Origin: Plesiomonas sp051652165
GTDB lineage: Bacteria > Pseudomonadota > Gammaproteobacteria > Enterobacterales > CAMTGL01
Assembly: GCF_051652165.1 (NCBI RefSeq)
Contig: NZ_JBOFTR010000003.1
Span: forward strand, 62,001-126,000
Direction of reading: 5' to 3'
Length of the DNA: 64,000 nt
Shown here piece after piece: positions 1-7,899 of the stretch. The position numbers were made by a program, and so were the translations under genes. Numbering within the stretch: the stretch's first letter is position 1; every line of letters begins with the position of its first letter. The notes under the pieces are model-generated. The model searched no databases. It was not told where the DNA came from and was given only the letters and a program-made list of their open reading frames with translations.

Positions 1-376
1 CCCAACCCATTTTACCCGTTGGTGAAACCAAACCGTTCACGACGGTTTGTGACTGACGCAGCAGTGCACGGCTAGTTGCCACCCCCGTAAACACTTGATT
101 AACGTGCTGCGGCTGTAAAATGCCGGCCAGCTCTGACACCATTGCTGATTGCTTTGGATCACCAGCGCCTAAACCAATGGAGAGTGCATTGTTGATCAAT
201 CCGGCATAGTCACGCATATCGGCTACCGCACTATCAATATCGGCATAATTTTTCGAGAGTACGCCGACTAACACGTGCCCTTGCGCGGCCTGATAGACCT
301 CTTGGGCATTTTGCTTTGATCCGGCCAGTACATTTAGGCATACACGGTTACGGTAAAAATTAGGGGTGAGTTGCAT
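1..376 (-). CDS. KDGP aldolase (DgaF-like), 3' end outside window
   Basis: The first 125 residues of a minus-strand protein that runs off the left edge of the window. The start ATG (374-376) lies 3 bases after the stop of the DgaE-like gene, so the two are co-transcribed. The N-terminus (MQLTPNFYRNRVCLNVLAGS) and the following segment with GHVLVGVLSKNY resemble the TIGR03581 (EF_0839) / DgaF family, 2-dehydro-3-deoxy-6-phosphogluconate aldolases that split KDGP into pyruvate and glyceraldehyde 3-phosphate. The family call rests on this recognition and on the neighbouring DgaE-like gene. The catalytic lysine region cannot be judged because the C-terminus is missing. Confidence 0.8.
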   Translation of the reverse strand, partial: MQLTPNFYRNRVCLNVLAGSKQNAQEVYQAAQGHVLVGVLSKNYADIDSAVADMRDYAGLINNALSIGLGAGDPKQSAMVSELAGILQPQHVNQVFTGVATSRALLRQSQTVVNGLVSPTGKMGW

Positions 377-379
377 GCT

Positions 380-1501
380 TTATGCTCCTTGTACTGACAA
401 GAGGATCTGCTGAATAACAGCAAAAATTTGCGCAAGTTCAGATTGCTGTACGCTGCGCACATCCATTTCAATTTTGTTTTCGTTCATGCGGTACGCACGG
501 CAGTAAATGGCTGGGGTGTGTTGCTGCATGCGGCTGACAATGTCAGGCGTGCTAATACCTGTGAGTGCAGGATCAAAGCCAATCTCGGTACGGGCGATAT
601 CACGCCCTGCGCTATCCCATACCGGTTTGGCGTTCACGCCCGTCAGGGTGTTAAGCTGGGTGATAAAATCAGCCATTTTTTCCAGCATCTGCTGTCCGCT
701 CTCTTTTTCGCGCTGCAAATACTCTTCAATGGCTAAAGTCAGGCCCAGAACGCCCTCTTTTCCCACTTTCATGGCTCTGCCGATACCGGCTGACTGCTGT
801 TTAACCCAGTTGATATACTGTTTCTTTCCCAACACTAAACCGCTTGTCGGGCCTTCAATGGCTTTTGCTCCACTGTAAATGACCAGATCTGCCCCTAACT
901 GATAGTACAGTTGCAAATCTTCTTCTGCGGCGGCATCAACAATCAGTGGAAGATTATGCTGACTAGCGACACTGACAGCCTGCTCTACCGACAGAATACT
1001 TTTTTGCACACAGTGGTGTGATTTGATGTACACAATCGCGGCGGTATTCGGCGTAATGGCAGCAGCAAGCTGCTCTGCCGAACACTCATTGGCATAACCG
1101 GCTTCAACAATTCGCCCGCCCCCCAACGTGATCATAGTGCCTACCGGCGCGCCAAAATTGACGTTATGCCCTTTTGGTAGCACGATATCACTTGGCACAG
1201 GGTGGCTGTGCGCATGCAGATTCTCCAACCGGTAGCGATCACCACGCACAATCATCGCGGCAACTGATTGTGCTAATCCGGCCGAGGCACACGAGACCAC
1301 AACGGCATCTTCTACCTTCAGCATATCCGCAATGTAAGCACCGGTTTTATCCACCAAATCTTTAATCTCAAAATAGTGGTTTAAACCAAAATCAACACGC
1401 TGGGCAACTGTGGCTGAGGGGGTTGAAACACCGAGTGCGGTCATTCTGCCGGAAGCATTGATGACCGGTTTAACGTTATATTGGTTATAAACAGAAGACA
1501 T
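380..1501 (-). CDS. DgaE-like PLP-dependent ammonia lyase
   Basis: A 373-residue fold-type I PLP enzyme of the SelA-like group (TIGR01437). The probable Schiff-base lysine is K213 in IYSGAKAIEGP, preceded by the usual aspartate (LIVDAAAEEDL, about residue 189). DgaE of Salmonella converts D-glucosaminate 6-phosphate to KDGP plus ammonia. The same reaction or a related amino-acid-sugar elimination is inferred here because a KDGP aldolase gene follows 3 bases downstream. The start ATG overlaps the end of the upstream amidohydrolase by 17 bases, implying translational coupling. The true substrate is not shown by the sequence; SelA-related enzymes in such clusters are often mislabelled as selenocysteine synthases. 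Confidence 0.85.
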   Translation of the reverse strand: MSSVYNQYNVKPVINASGRMTALGVSTPSATVAQRVDFGLNHYFEIKDLVDKTGAYIADMLKVEDAVVVSCASAGLAQSVAAMIVRGDRYRLENLHAHSHPVPSDIVLPKGHNVNFGAPVGTMITLGGGRIVEAGYANECSAEQLAAAITPNTAAIVYIKSHHCVQKSILSVEQAVSVASQHNLPLIVDAAAEEDLQLYYQLGADLVIYSGAKAIEGPTSGLVLGKKQYINWVKQQSAGIGRAMKVGKEGVLGLTLAIEEYLQREKESGQQMLEKMADFITQLNTLTGVNAKPVWDSAGRDIARTEIGFDPALTGISTPDIVSRMQQHTPAIYCRAYRMNENKIEMDVRSVQQSELAQIFAVIQQILLSVQGA

Positions 1502-2639
1502 CGTGTGCTTCTCCTTCTTCGGTTATAAATATTTCACCTGCGCGAACAGCCGCGACCGGGGCAATGCGTAATGCACCACGTTTCTGCTGTTGTTCTGCAT
1601 CGACAAAAAATGAGGGCTGTTCGAGCAGTTCAAACAGGGTTAAATCAGCATCAAACCCAATTTCTAATGCCCCTTTCTGGTCAAAATGCAGTACATCTGC
1701 TGCATGCTGAGTCACACAGGCAATCACCTGTGGCAGGGTAAGCCCAATGGCTAAGAATTTTGATAGGATATGAGCCAGCCCAAATACCGGCCCCTGAATA
1801 CGGTTACGGCAGTAAATATCAGAACTAATGGTATGGGGAAGTATGCCTTGTTTGATGGCTTGCTCGGCAACGGCAAAACTGAAACTAGCACTGCCATGCC
1901 CGACATCAAGGTGCACGCCGCGCTCCAGTGCTTGCTGTACAGAGGGTTTCAACTGCCCCTGCGTATTTAGAATACGGTTTGGTTTTCCGTTGTAGCAGTG
2001 GGTAATAATATCGCCTTTATCTAGCAAGTCAGCGATATCATCCAGCGTAGGCGGGTTATTGCCGACATGCACCATCAGCGGTAAATGCGGGTGTTGCCGT
2101 TGGATTTTTTTTGCCCTGAGCAACGGAGTAATGCCGTTATGCTCAACCACACTACTGCTCATACGTGCTTTTAATCCCACAATAAAATCAGGGTGTTGAG
2201 TGATGGCTGAATGCGCGGCTTGTTCATTGATATCATCGAGTTGGGCCAGCTCATTTTGCCGCAGCAAGCCAATACGAGAGACATTCAGTAAGGCTTTAAC
2301 CTCGGTTTTGGCTTGCCGAGTCAGACGGTAAAAGTCATCAATATCATCTGCGCCAGCACTACCAGCATCAACAACGGTGGTGACACCGCAGGCAATGCCC
2401 ACTTTATCGGGCTCGTCATTATAAATCGGGGAGTGTGGATAACAGTGAACATGCAGATCTATCCAGCCGGCGCTCACGTAAACTTGGCCTTGCAGATCAT
2501 GCTCAACCTGTGCACTGGCCGTTGATGGCACAGTACCGACAAGGGCAATTTTTCCTGCTTGAACGGCAATATCCAGTAATTGCCCGTCAACCGTGCGGCC
2601 ACGGCGAAGAATTAAATCATAGCTATTCACAATGCTCAC
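1485..2639 (-). CDS. amidohydrolase/deacetylase family metallohydrolase (EF_0837-like)
   Basis: A 384-residue amidohydrolase-superfamily protein. The first metal-binding motif HVH is at residues 63-65 (GWIDLHVHCYPHS). Further candidate ligands are the lysine in IVGLKARM, the histidines in LMVHVGN and IITHCYNG, and a late aspartate in TISSDIY. This matches dihydroorotase-like deacetylases of TIGR03583. It may remove an acyl group, or open a ring, before the PLP lyase acts; that order of reactions is inference. It sits between the membrane genes and the DgaE-like gene, with its stop inside the latter's start region. A gap of about 70 bases separates it from the DUF4310 gene. Confidence 0.8.
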   Translation of the reverse strand: MSIVNSYDLILRRGRTVDGQLLDIAVQAGKIALVGTVPSTASAQVEHDLQGQVYVSAGWIDLHVHCYPHSPIYNDEPDKVGIACGVTTVVDAGSAGADDIDDFYRLTRQAKTEVKALLNVSRIGLLRQNELAQLDDINEQAAHSAITQHPDFIVGLKARMSSSVVEHNGITPLLRAKKIQRQHPHLPLMVHVGNNPPTLDDIADLLDKGDIITHCYNGKPNRILNTQGQLKPSVQQALERGVHLDVGHGSASFSFAVAEQAIKQGILPHTISSDIYCRNRIQGPVFGLAHILSKFLAIGLTLPQVIACVTQHAADVLHFDQKGALEIGFDADLTLFELLEQPSFFVDAEQQQKRGALRIAPVAAVRAGEIFITEEGEAHDVFCL

Positions 2640-2711
2640 CTTTCCCTTGTGCGCTGTTTATCTGCTAAAAACAGCGCCTGATATTAATAACAGCCGGTTA
2701 AATTATGCCTA

Positions 2712-3359
2712 CTACAGTGATACAGGAAAGAAAGCACCGAGTAACATTGCACCTAAAATAGCGCCACCGGTAATAGGTTTATTCCAGACATAAAAGCCCA
2801 GTGCACCTAATAATGAGCCGATACCAATTGGAATTGAGGCGGTCATGGCTGACAGAATAATCAAAGGGCCAAGAAAACGGCCTGAAGAGTTACCCGCCCC
2901 CATCATGACATCTGCACCATAAGTTGAGTTACTTTGATTGATGGTAAATTTACGGGTAGTGGTAATAATAAACCCGACGGCAACACCTAATGCAAAACCG
3001 GTTATTAATGACGCGATAAAATTTTCAACTGGAAAAACAATACCGGCACCCAACAATAGTGCAGGAACACCTAAACCAATACCGGTTTGAATAGCACCAC
3101 CAATATCCAAAATACCAACTAGCGAGCCTTCAATAATACGTGCGAAAAGAAAACTAGCACCAAATGCGGCAACGGCACCATAAACACCGGTATCCATACC
3201 TGCACGCAGCATAGAAACAAATGCGACTTCGTTAAATGCGCCCATACCGTAGACATAATACATATGTGTTCCGGCAAAAACGCCTGATGATAATAATCCA
3301 ACAAAAATAGGGAATGACCAATCTGCGTACCAGAAATTATTTTTTATACTCTCATCCAT
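2712..3359 (-). CDS. DUF4310 family membrane protein (EF_0833-like)
   Basis: A 215-residue, strongly hydrophobic protein with about six predicted membrane segments, many glycines and short loops. It begins MDESIKNNFWYADWSFPIFV and ends with LLGAFFPVSL. It matches the family known as TIGR03579/DUF4310, found almost only in this kind of cluster beside DUF4311, DUF4312 and SFCGS proteins. No transport motif of a known family is visible. Its position, where a sugar permease would be expected, suggests it is half of an inner-membrane transporter with the DUF4311 protein. That is inference; no member has a proven function that I know of. Confidence 0.8.
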   Translation of the reverse strand: MDESIKNNFWYADWSFPIFVGLLSSGVFAGTHMYYVYGMGAFNEVAFVSMLRAGMDTGVYGAVAAFGASFLFARIIEGSLVGILDIGGAIQTGIGLGVPALLLGAGIVFPVENFIASLITGFALGVAVGFIITTTRKFTINQSNSTYGADVMMGAGNSSGRFLGPLIILSAMTASIPIGIGSLLGALGFYVWNKPITGGAILGAMLLGAFFPVSL

Positions 3360-3454
3360 AATCGTTTCCTGCTTAATTACCGCGTTCGTTTGGAGTGATC
3401 AGAGCTAATTCAATACAAGAACTTGCTTATTTACTTTCTTATTTATTTGTTTAT

Positions 3455-4231
3455 TTACTTTCCACTAATATTTATGTGCAATTGCTCAAGCCACATTGGA
3501 ATATCAAGCTGGAAAGAGCTGAGTAGTTGCATATCAAATCCGCGGAAGAAAGCACTTAAGGCAAACAGAATAATCACAGCAATCAACATGCTTTTTGTGA
3601 TTTTATTCCAGCCGACCTCTTCAACACCTTTACCGATTAAAATACCTAACACCAACCCTGGCACGGCATTACCCATAATCAGTTGCGCTAAACCACCAAA
3701 AATAGTGGCCCAAAAACCAGAACGTTTTCCAGCTTCAATCGCAGCTAACCAAAAAATAACGGGCATTACAGTATTAACCAGTAAATTAGCCGCCGGCACT
3801 AATACTTTAACCGCTGTCACTTGTAATGCTTCTGGTACGGCTGATGCTGTTGAATTTAAAAAGGCCACAACAATTGCACCAATAATACCGCAGGCAATCG
3901 CCATTTTTTTCGGATCATGTAATGTCGTTGCTATATTACGATCTTTAATTAACAGCGCAGAGACACCCCAATGCGGAATAATACGGTGGTCAACATCTTG
4001 GGTAAAAGCACCGGCAGCTACAGTAGAGGCCCACGCATTAAAGAAAAAACCCAAACCAAAAGAGAAGTGCGATGCAGGATCGCCTTCACACGAATTTAAT
4101 TCACCTAAGGTTCTAAATGCCCCCATACCTTGCACAGTGGGAGCATGGAACATTCGTGCAGCACCAGCCCCTAATCCTACCCCGACCAGGCCACCAATAA
4201 TGAGCGATTTAATTAATATAGCTAAAAACAT
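3455..4231 (-). CDS. DUF4311 family membrane protein (EF_0832-like)
   Basis: A 258-residue membrane protein with several glycine-rich helices (LIIGGLVGVGLGAGAARMF near the N-terminus) and a central soluble-looking stretch around residues 45-90 (GELNSCEGDPASHFSFGLGF). It fits TIGR03580/DUF4311. It is preceded by a good ribosome site (GGGGAG) and separated by 95 bases from the DUF4310 gene. That spacer holds two direct copies of TTATTTACTTTC (3427-3438 and 3451-3462), the second running into the stop codon. It probably forms a transporter with DUF4310. The fold and substrate are unknown. Confidence 0.8.
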   Translation of the reverse strand: MFLAILIKSLIIGGLVGVGLGAGAARMFHAPTVQGMGAFRTLGELNSCEGDPASHFSFGLGFFFNAWASTVAAGAFTQDVDHRIIPHWGVSALLIKDRNIATTLHDPKKMAIACGIIGAIVVAFLNSTASAVPEALQVTAVKVLVPAANLLVNTVMPVIFWLAAIEAGKRSGFWATIFGGLAQLIMGNAVPGLVLGILIGKGVEEVGWNKITKSMLIAVIILFALSAFFRGFDMQLLSSFQLDIPMWLEQLHINISGK

Positions 4232-4261
4232 CGTACTCCCCTTATTAAAGAGACGTGCAGA

Positions 4262-4561
4262 TCATTTTACGTTAGTAAATGTTATTTTTTCCGGATCAAT
4301 AATAGAAACATTTACCTTAACATCTAATGTCACTGAAAACTCATCTTTACGGCGTGATAAAAAGAAAAACAAAAATTTATCAGTAATCGTACGATAAGTT
4401 GCATTGATAATAGTGACATCAACAGGCTCAATTCGTAAAAGAACCTGCGATGACCCCTTTAGCATTTTATTTTGAACCTGACTCAGTGCAGCGGCAAATG
4501 CACTCTGTTTTGTATTTCCTTTGCCACTGACTGTCACTGTTGAGGTAAATTGTTCTTTCAT
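4262..4561 (-). CDS. DUF4312 family protein (EF_0831-like)
   Basis: A small soluble 99-residue protein (MKEQFTSTVTVSGKGNTKQS...) that fits TIGR03578/DUF4312. It has an alternating beta-rich N-terminus, a helix (AFAAALSQVQNKML) and a beta-rich C-terminus ending TFTNVK. It has no signal peptide and no recognised catalytic motif. The gene abuts the SFCGS gene with no spacer (start at 4561, SFCGS stop at 4562), so the two are translated together. The constant pairing with SFCGS and two membrane proteins suggests a cytosolic accessory or energy-coupling subunit. This is inference from gene order only. Confidence 0.8.
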   Translation of the reverse strand: MKEQFTSTVTVSGKGNTKQSAFAAALSQVQNKMLKGSSQVLLRIEPVDVTIINATYRTITDKFLFFFLSRRKDEFSVTLDVKVNVSIIDPEKITFTNVK

Positions 4562-4921
4562 TTAAACAATACCGTGTTTTTTAACAAAAGCGTCTACCAG
4601 TTTTTGGCCTAGCTCTTCTTTATCCATAAAACCAAAACCCAATACCGTACACCCTTCATTAATCGCAGTCACGCCTTCTTCAATTGAACGCATACCATAA
4701 CGTGATTTATAACCATATTTTGTTTGTGCAGTAATAGCACCCGCGCCACCACTGCCACAAAATGAAATACCCAAATCAGCTTGTTCACGGTGCATCGTAT
4801 CACCCAGCTTCATATCGGCAGCCATACCTGGAATAACAACCACTTGTGCACCAGCTGTTTCTGCACCTGCACCCACTTTTTGCCCTTTACCTAAACGATC
4901 ACCAATCACAACTTTAATCAT
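4562..4921 (-). CDS. SFCGS family glycine-rich protein (EF_0830-like)
   Basis: A 119-residue protein with the family signature GISFCGSGGAGA, which names the TIGR03577 SFCGS family. The chosen start is the ATG at 4919-4921 (MIKVVIGDRLGKGQ). An upstream ATG would overlap the preceding PRD gene and adds only five residues. The N-terminal beta strand, the Gly-rich loop with a conserved cysteine and a C-terminal helix (DKEELGQKLVDAFVKKHG) recall small phosphate-binding or EIIB-like folds, but this resemblance is weak. If the cysteine were a phosphoryl acceptor it would give the cluster its missing EIIB. That is speculation. Confidence 0.8.
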   Translation of the reverse strand: MIKVVIGDRLGKGQKVGAGAETAGAQVVVIPGMAADMKLGDTMHREQADLGISFCGSGGAGAITAQTKYGYKSRYGMRSIEEGVTAINEGCTVLGFGFMDKEELGQKLVDAFVKKHGIV

Positions 4922-4922
4922 T

Positions 4923-5294
4923 TTATACGCCCTCATTCACTGTGCTTAATTCATTTTCTTTTGCAACTTCAAAATGAACCGAAAGGAGATGTGCTTCTTC
5001 AAAGGCTAAATTATCAAATAGCGCGACCACCTCTTTTGCCCGTGCTAATGAAAATTCCGAAATTTCATCAAATAGCGAGAGATCAATATCAGGAAGTGGC
5101 TCACCCGTTTTAGATCTACGCACCATCGCTTTAATATGTGATGCGAGCATTTGTTTTTGCACATCATCTTGATAAATACCGTGCTTATTCAGCATATTGC
5201 CAATTTGCAATAGCGTTAATTGTGTTTGAGTCTCAATCTCTTCTATTAGCGCAGTATCATCAGAAGTAGCAATACACTCACCTGTCATCAGCAA
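4923..5294 (-). CDS. PRD domain protein (EF_0829-like)
   Basis: A stand-alone PTS-regulation-domain protein of 123 residues, first gene of the minus-strand operon, matching TIGR03582. A helical body with conserved histidines (NKHGIYQ, LASHIKAMV, LLSVHFEVA) fits a PRD, a domain phosphorylated by PTS proteins to set regulator activity. Two starts are possible. A TTG at 5294 is 9 bases from AAGGA, while the ATG at 5288 (MTGECIATSD) is 15 bases from it, so the TTG may be real. The protein has no DNA-binding domain, so it may tune the transporter or titrate phosphate from the divergent activator. Confidence 0.75.
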   Translation of the reverse strand: MLMTGECIATSDDTALIEEIETQTQLTLLQIGNMLNKHGIYQDDVQKQMLASHIKAMVRRSKTGEPLPDIDLSLFDEISEFSLARAKEVVALFDNLAFEEAHLLSVHFEVAKENELSTVNEGV

Positions 5295-5370
5295 AATGTA
5301 ATGTCCTTATCTTTAGGGTTATCAATAGACTTACATTAACGTATATCGATAAAGGGGTATATTTCCTCTT

Positions 5371-5390
5371 TTTCCAGTTAGAACTGGAAA
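5371..5390. promoter_or_regulatory. candidate operator, perfect 9-bp inverted repeat
   Basis: TTTCCAGTT and AACTGGAAA flank a 2-base centre. The arms match perfectly over 18 bases. It lies in the divergent intergenic region about 80 bases upstream of the minus operon and 207 bases upstream of the activator gene. It is a plausible site for the PRD activator; binding is inferred. Confidence 0.6.
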
Positions 5391-5403
5391 TTACGCCATT
5401 GAG

Positions 5404-5419
5404 ATTGACCTAACTCACA
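5404..5419. promoter_or_regulatory. candidate CRP site
   Basis: ATTGA-N6-TCACA matches 8 of the 10 key positions of the CRP consensus TGTGA-N6-TCACA. It is next to the palindrome at 5371-5390 between the divergent operons. Catabolite control of a sugar-type cluster would be expected, but this is a sequence match only. Confidence 0.4.
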
Positions 5420-5517
5420 GTTTTTTGCCTATATGCTTTAAAATCTAAGAGAAACAAATAAATTCTATTACTATCTTCAAATATTAAGACGAATGCGTTA
5501 TGCCATGTGCTAAGAGG

Positions 5518-5535
5518 TGACATAAGATAATGTCA
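5518..5535. promoter_or_regulatory. inverted repeat upstream of the PRD activator
   Basis: TGACAT and ATGTCA, perfect arms separated by 6 bases (AAGATA), end 62 bases before the activator start. This is possibly an autoregulatory site. It is unrelated in sequence to the palindrome at 5371. Confidence 0.35.
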
Positions 5536-5596
5536 TTACCTGCCACCAAGATCACATGTTGCACCACCACACTGCAGTGAATCACGAGATAACAAG

Positions 5597-7039
5597 ATGC
5601 CTTATTTTTCACACCAACGATTAAATGACCTCTTTGAACATTTGCAAGAAAGAACGCTATCTCAAGAGGTATTATCAGAGCTTCTTGATGTCTCAACAAG
5701 AACAGTACGCAGTGACATTAATACGCTCAATGATATACTTATTAGTCAAGGTGCAGAGTTTATTCACCTGAGAGGGAAAGGTTATCAACTTCATATTACT
5801 CATGCAGATAAATATCAGCACTTCTTAACCCAAGGTTCACGTATAAATTCAATACCAAGAACCGCACCTGAGAGAGTAAAGAGTCTTTTAATCTTATTTC
5901 TTATCAGCCAAGATTATATAAAACTGAATGAGATTGCTGACAATTGGTTTATTAGTCGCGGTACATTACAAAATGACTTATTAGAAATCCGATCTGTTAT
6001 TGAAAAATATCATCTCACAATAGAGAGCAAGGCAAAACATGGTATGTCACTCTTTGGTAAAGAAGAGTCAATACGCGCTTGTTTAGCTAATGTACTTTTT
6101 TCAGAGTGTGAGCACTCAATATTTAAAAATGAGTTCATTCAACAACACCTTGCTCACTTACCTATTTTACAACTATTTAATTCTGTTAATCGACTGTGCC
6201 ATCATCATCAAATAAAAACAGGTATTGAAGGAGAAAAATATATCTCTATTTATTGTCTAGCTGCAATTATCCGCTATACATCTGGTTATGTTTTACAACA
6301 AAAACCCATTACACCTTCTCATCGTTTACACTCACCGATATACCTTGCAGCACAAGATATTGCGCGTGAATCAGGGTTAAATACCCTTGCGGAAATTGAT
6401 TATCTTTGCATTCAAATTGCCTCTCGTTGCAAAGAGCACAACAATATAAACTTAGCGTCAGAATATAATGAGCACTTACAACTTGTCAGCCATTTACTAA
6501 ACTATATTAATCAATATTATAATTATGACCTGCGCCATGATACACAACTTGAACATGATTTAATTGTTCATACCACCAGTATGATCACCCGTTTACAACA
6601 CCATATTGATATTCAAAACCCACTGCGTGATCATATAAAACAATACTACCCACTCGCGTATGACATCACCTTATCTGCACTTTCAGCATGGGAGAAACAG
6701 ACTACATACCGTATTAGTGAAGATGAAATTGGGTATATCGTCATTCATATTGGTGTTGGGCTTGTTCGGCACTATAATATAGGATATGAGCACTACCCTA
6801 CCGCACTGCTTGTGTGTGATTCAGGTAAATCAACCACTCGCATGCTACAAACAATTATTAAGCGTAAATATCCAGAGTTAATAATTAAACGTCTTGAGTC
6901 AGTCAATGACTATCAATGTTTATCTTATATTGAAGAAGATTTTGTTATTAGTGTCGTGCCATTACCTGCAAAAGATAAACCTATTGTACAACTCACACCT
7001 TCCCAAGTGATTATCAACTCGAAGAGATTGGTTATTTAA
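5597..7039 (+). CDS. PRD-containing transcriptional activator (BglG/MtlR-like)
   Basis: A 480-residue regulator. Residues 1-65 carry a DeoR/HTH_11-type helix-turn-helix (LSQEVLSELLDVSTRTVRSD). A second winged-helix-like segment follows (IADNWFISRGTLQNDLLEIR, about 115-135). The middle holds two PRD-like helical domains with candidate phospho-histidines (KEHNNINLASEYNEHL; IGYIVIHIGVGLVRH). The C-terminus (TALLVCDSGKSTTRML) resembles an EIIB-like P-loop with a cysteine. This is the MtlR/LicR activator plan, in which EIIA/EIIB phosphorylation sets activity. There is no AAA+ sigma54 domain. The stop codon overlaps the EIIA start (TAATG). It is divergent from the DUF4310-type operon, its likely target. 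Confidence 0.8.
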   Translation: MPYFSHQRLNDLFEHLQERTLSQEVLSELLDVSTRTVRSDINTLNDILISQGAEFIHLRGKGYQLHITHADKYQHFLTQGSRINSIPRTAPERVKSLLILFLISQDYIKLNEIADNWFISRGTLQNDLLEIRSVIEKYHLTIESKAKHGMSLFGKEESIRACLANVLFSECEHSIFKNEFIQQHLAHLPILQLFNSVNRLCHHHQIKTGIEGEKYISIYCLAAIIRYTSGYVLQQKPITPSHRLHSPIYLAAQDIARESGLNTLAEIDYLCIQIASRCKEHNNINLASEYNEHLQLVSHLLNYINQYYNYDLRHDTQLEHDLIVHTTSMITRLQHHIDIQNPLRDHIKQYYPLAYDITLSALSAWEKQTTYRISEDEIGYIVIHIGVGLVRHYNIGYEHYPTALLVCDSGKSTTRMLQTIIKRKYPELIIKRLESVNDYQCLSYIEEDFVISVVPLPAKDKPIVQLTPSQVIINSKRLVI

Positions 7040-7509
7040 TGCAAAAAGATCGTATTAAACCGTATGTGCTCGAGCGTTTTTTTCACGAACAGCACTTTTG
7101 TGTTCTACAGCAAGAGATCACAAAAGATCAGCTATTTGTACAGTTATGTAAACAGCTTGAAAGCGAAGGCTATATAAACGCGGACTTCTACCCTTCATTA
7201 GTAGAACGAGAGAATATTCTCTCAACTATGTTAGGCGAAGGCATTGCACTGCCTCACTCACTTGGATTACTTGCGAATAAAACCACTGTGTTTACTGTGT
7301 TATCTCCACAGGGGATCGAATGGGGAAAAGGTGAAAAAGCTCATATTATTTTCTTACTGGCTATTAATAAATCAGAATACGAAGAAACCATGGCTCTATA
7401 TGAACTGTTTGTCACCTTAATGAACGATAAAAAGACTAAAACGTTGCTAACAGCCCACAGTTTCACCCAATTTAAACTCATCGCACAGAGTAATTTGTAT
7501 CAAAAATAA
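7039..7509 (+). CDS. PTS EIIA domain protein (fructose/mannitol type)
   Basis: A 156-residue single-domain EIIA of the PTS_EIIA_2 family. The phospho-acceptor is H73 in GEGIALPHSLG, the usual LPH context. It overlaps the activator stop by one base, so the two proteins are made together. No EIIB or EIIC gene is present in the window, so this EIIA probably feeds phosphate from HPr to the PRD activator, the PRD protein or an unknown partner rather than to a standard permease. No clear terminator is seen in the 217 bases that follow before tRNA-Asn. Confidence 0.8.
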   Translation: MQKDRIKPYVLERFFHEQHFCVLQQEITKDQLFVQLCKQLESEGYINADFYPSLVERENILSTMLGEGIALPHSLGLLANKTTVFTVLSPQGIEWGKGEKAHIIFLLAINKSEYEETMALYELFVTLMNDKKTKTLLTAHSFTQFKLIAQSNLYQK

Positions 7510-7640
7510 CCAAACACTGACTAAGCATACTATTTTTCACTAAATAACATAAAAAAAAGATGACAGCAGTAACGAATACAGTTATAGTTCTGCCCGCTGT
7601 TTCGAGATGAAGTTCTCGTTGTTGTTCGTAGTACATTACT

Positions 7641-7670
7641 TTGAGTCTTATTTAAGTAATACACTATTAA
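7641..7670 (+). promoter_or_regulatory. possible promoter of tRNA-Asn copy 1
   Basis: TTGAGT (7641-7646) and TATTAA (7665-7670) are 18 bases apart, 56 bases before the mature tRNA. The match is weak. The rest of 7510-7726 shows nothing else. Confidence 0.3.
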
Positions 7671-7726
7671 CAGTAGCCGCTTAACCTCACCCGGTGAGTT
7701 CAATAAACGGTAAACATCAACTCAAT

Positions 7727-7802
7727 TCCTCCTTAGTTCAGTCGGTAGAACGGCGGACTGTTAATCCGTATGTCGCAAGTTCAAGTCTTGCAGGAGGAGC
7801 CA
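7727..7802 (+). tRNA. tRNA-Asn (GTT), copy 1
   Basis: A complete 76-base cloverleaf. The acceptor TCCTCCT pairs with AGGAGGA, the anticodon loop is CTGTTAA, the T-loop is TTCAAGT, and the CCA is encoded. It is identical to the copies at 10822 and 11014. Confidence 0.97.
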
Positions 7803-7808
7803 CATACG

Positions 7809-7838
7809 AAAGCCCTGCTCAATGAGCAGGGCTTTTTT
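7809..7838 (+). terminator. rho-independent terminator after tRNA-Asn
   Basis: A 12-base stem AAAGCCCTGCTC / GAGCAGGGCTTT with a 3-base loop and a T run. The terminator after tRNA-Asn copy 3 (11096) has the same stem, with one changed loop base. Confidence 0.9.
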
Positions 7839-7899
7839 ATTGCCCCCATACTAGCGAAAGCGTTATCCTCCCAGCCTTAAACACAACTTAGGGTATGAA

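Noticed and set aside
3423..4397. A 324-codon open frame opposite the DUF4311/DUF4312 genes
   Set aside because: It is antisense to well-supported family members and reads as low-complexity Ala/Pro/Ile sequence without a ribosome site.
5295..5596. Sigma54 promoter for the DgaE-type operon
   Set aside because: No GG-N10-GC element was found, and the activator lacks a sigma54-interacting domain.
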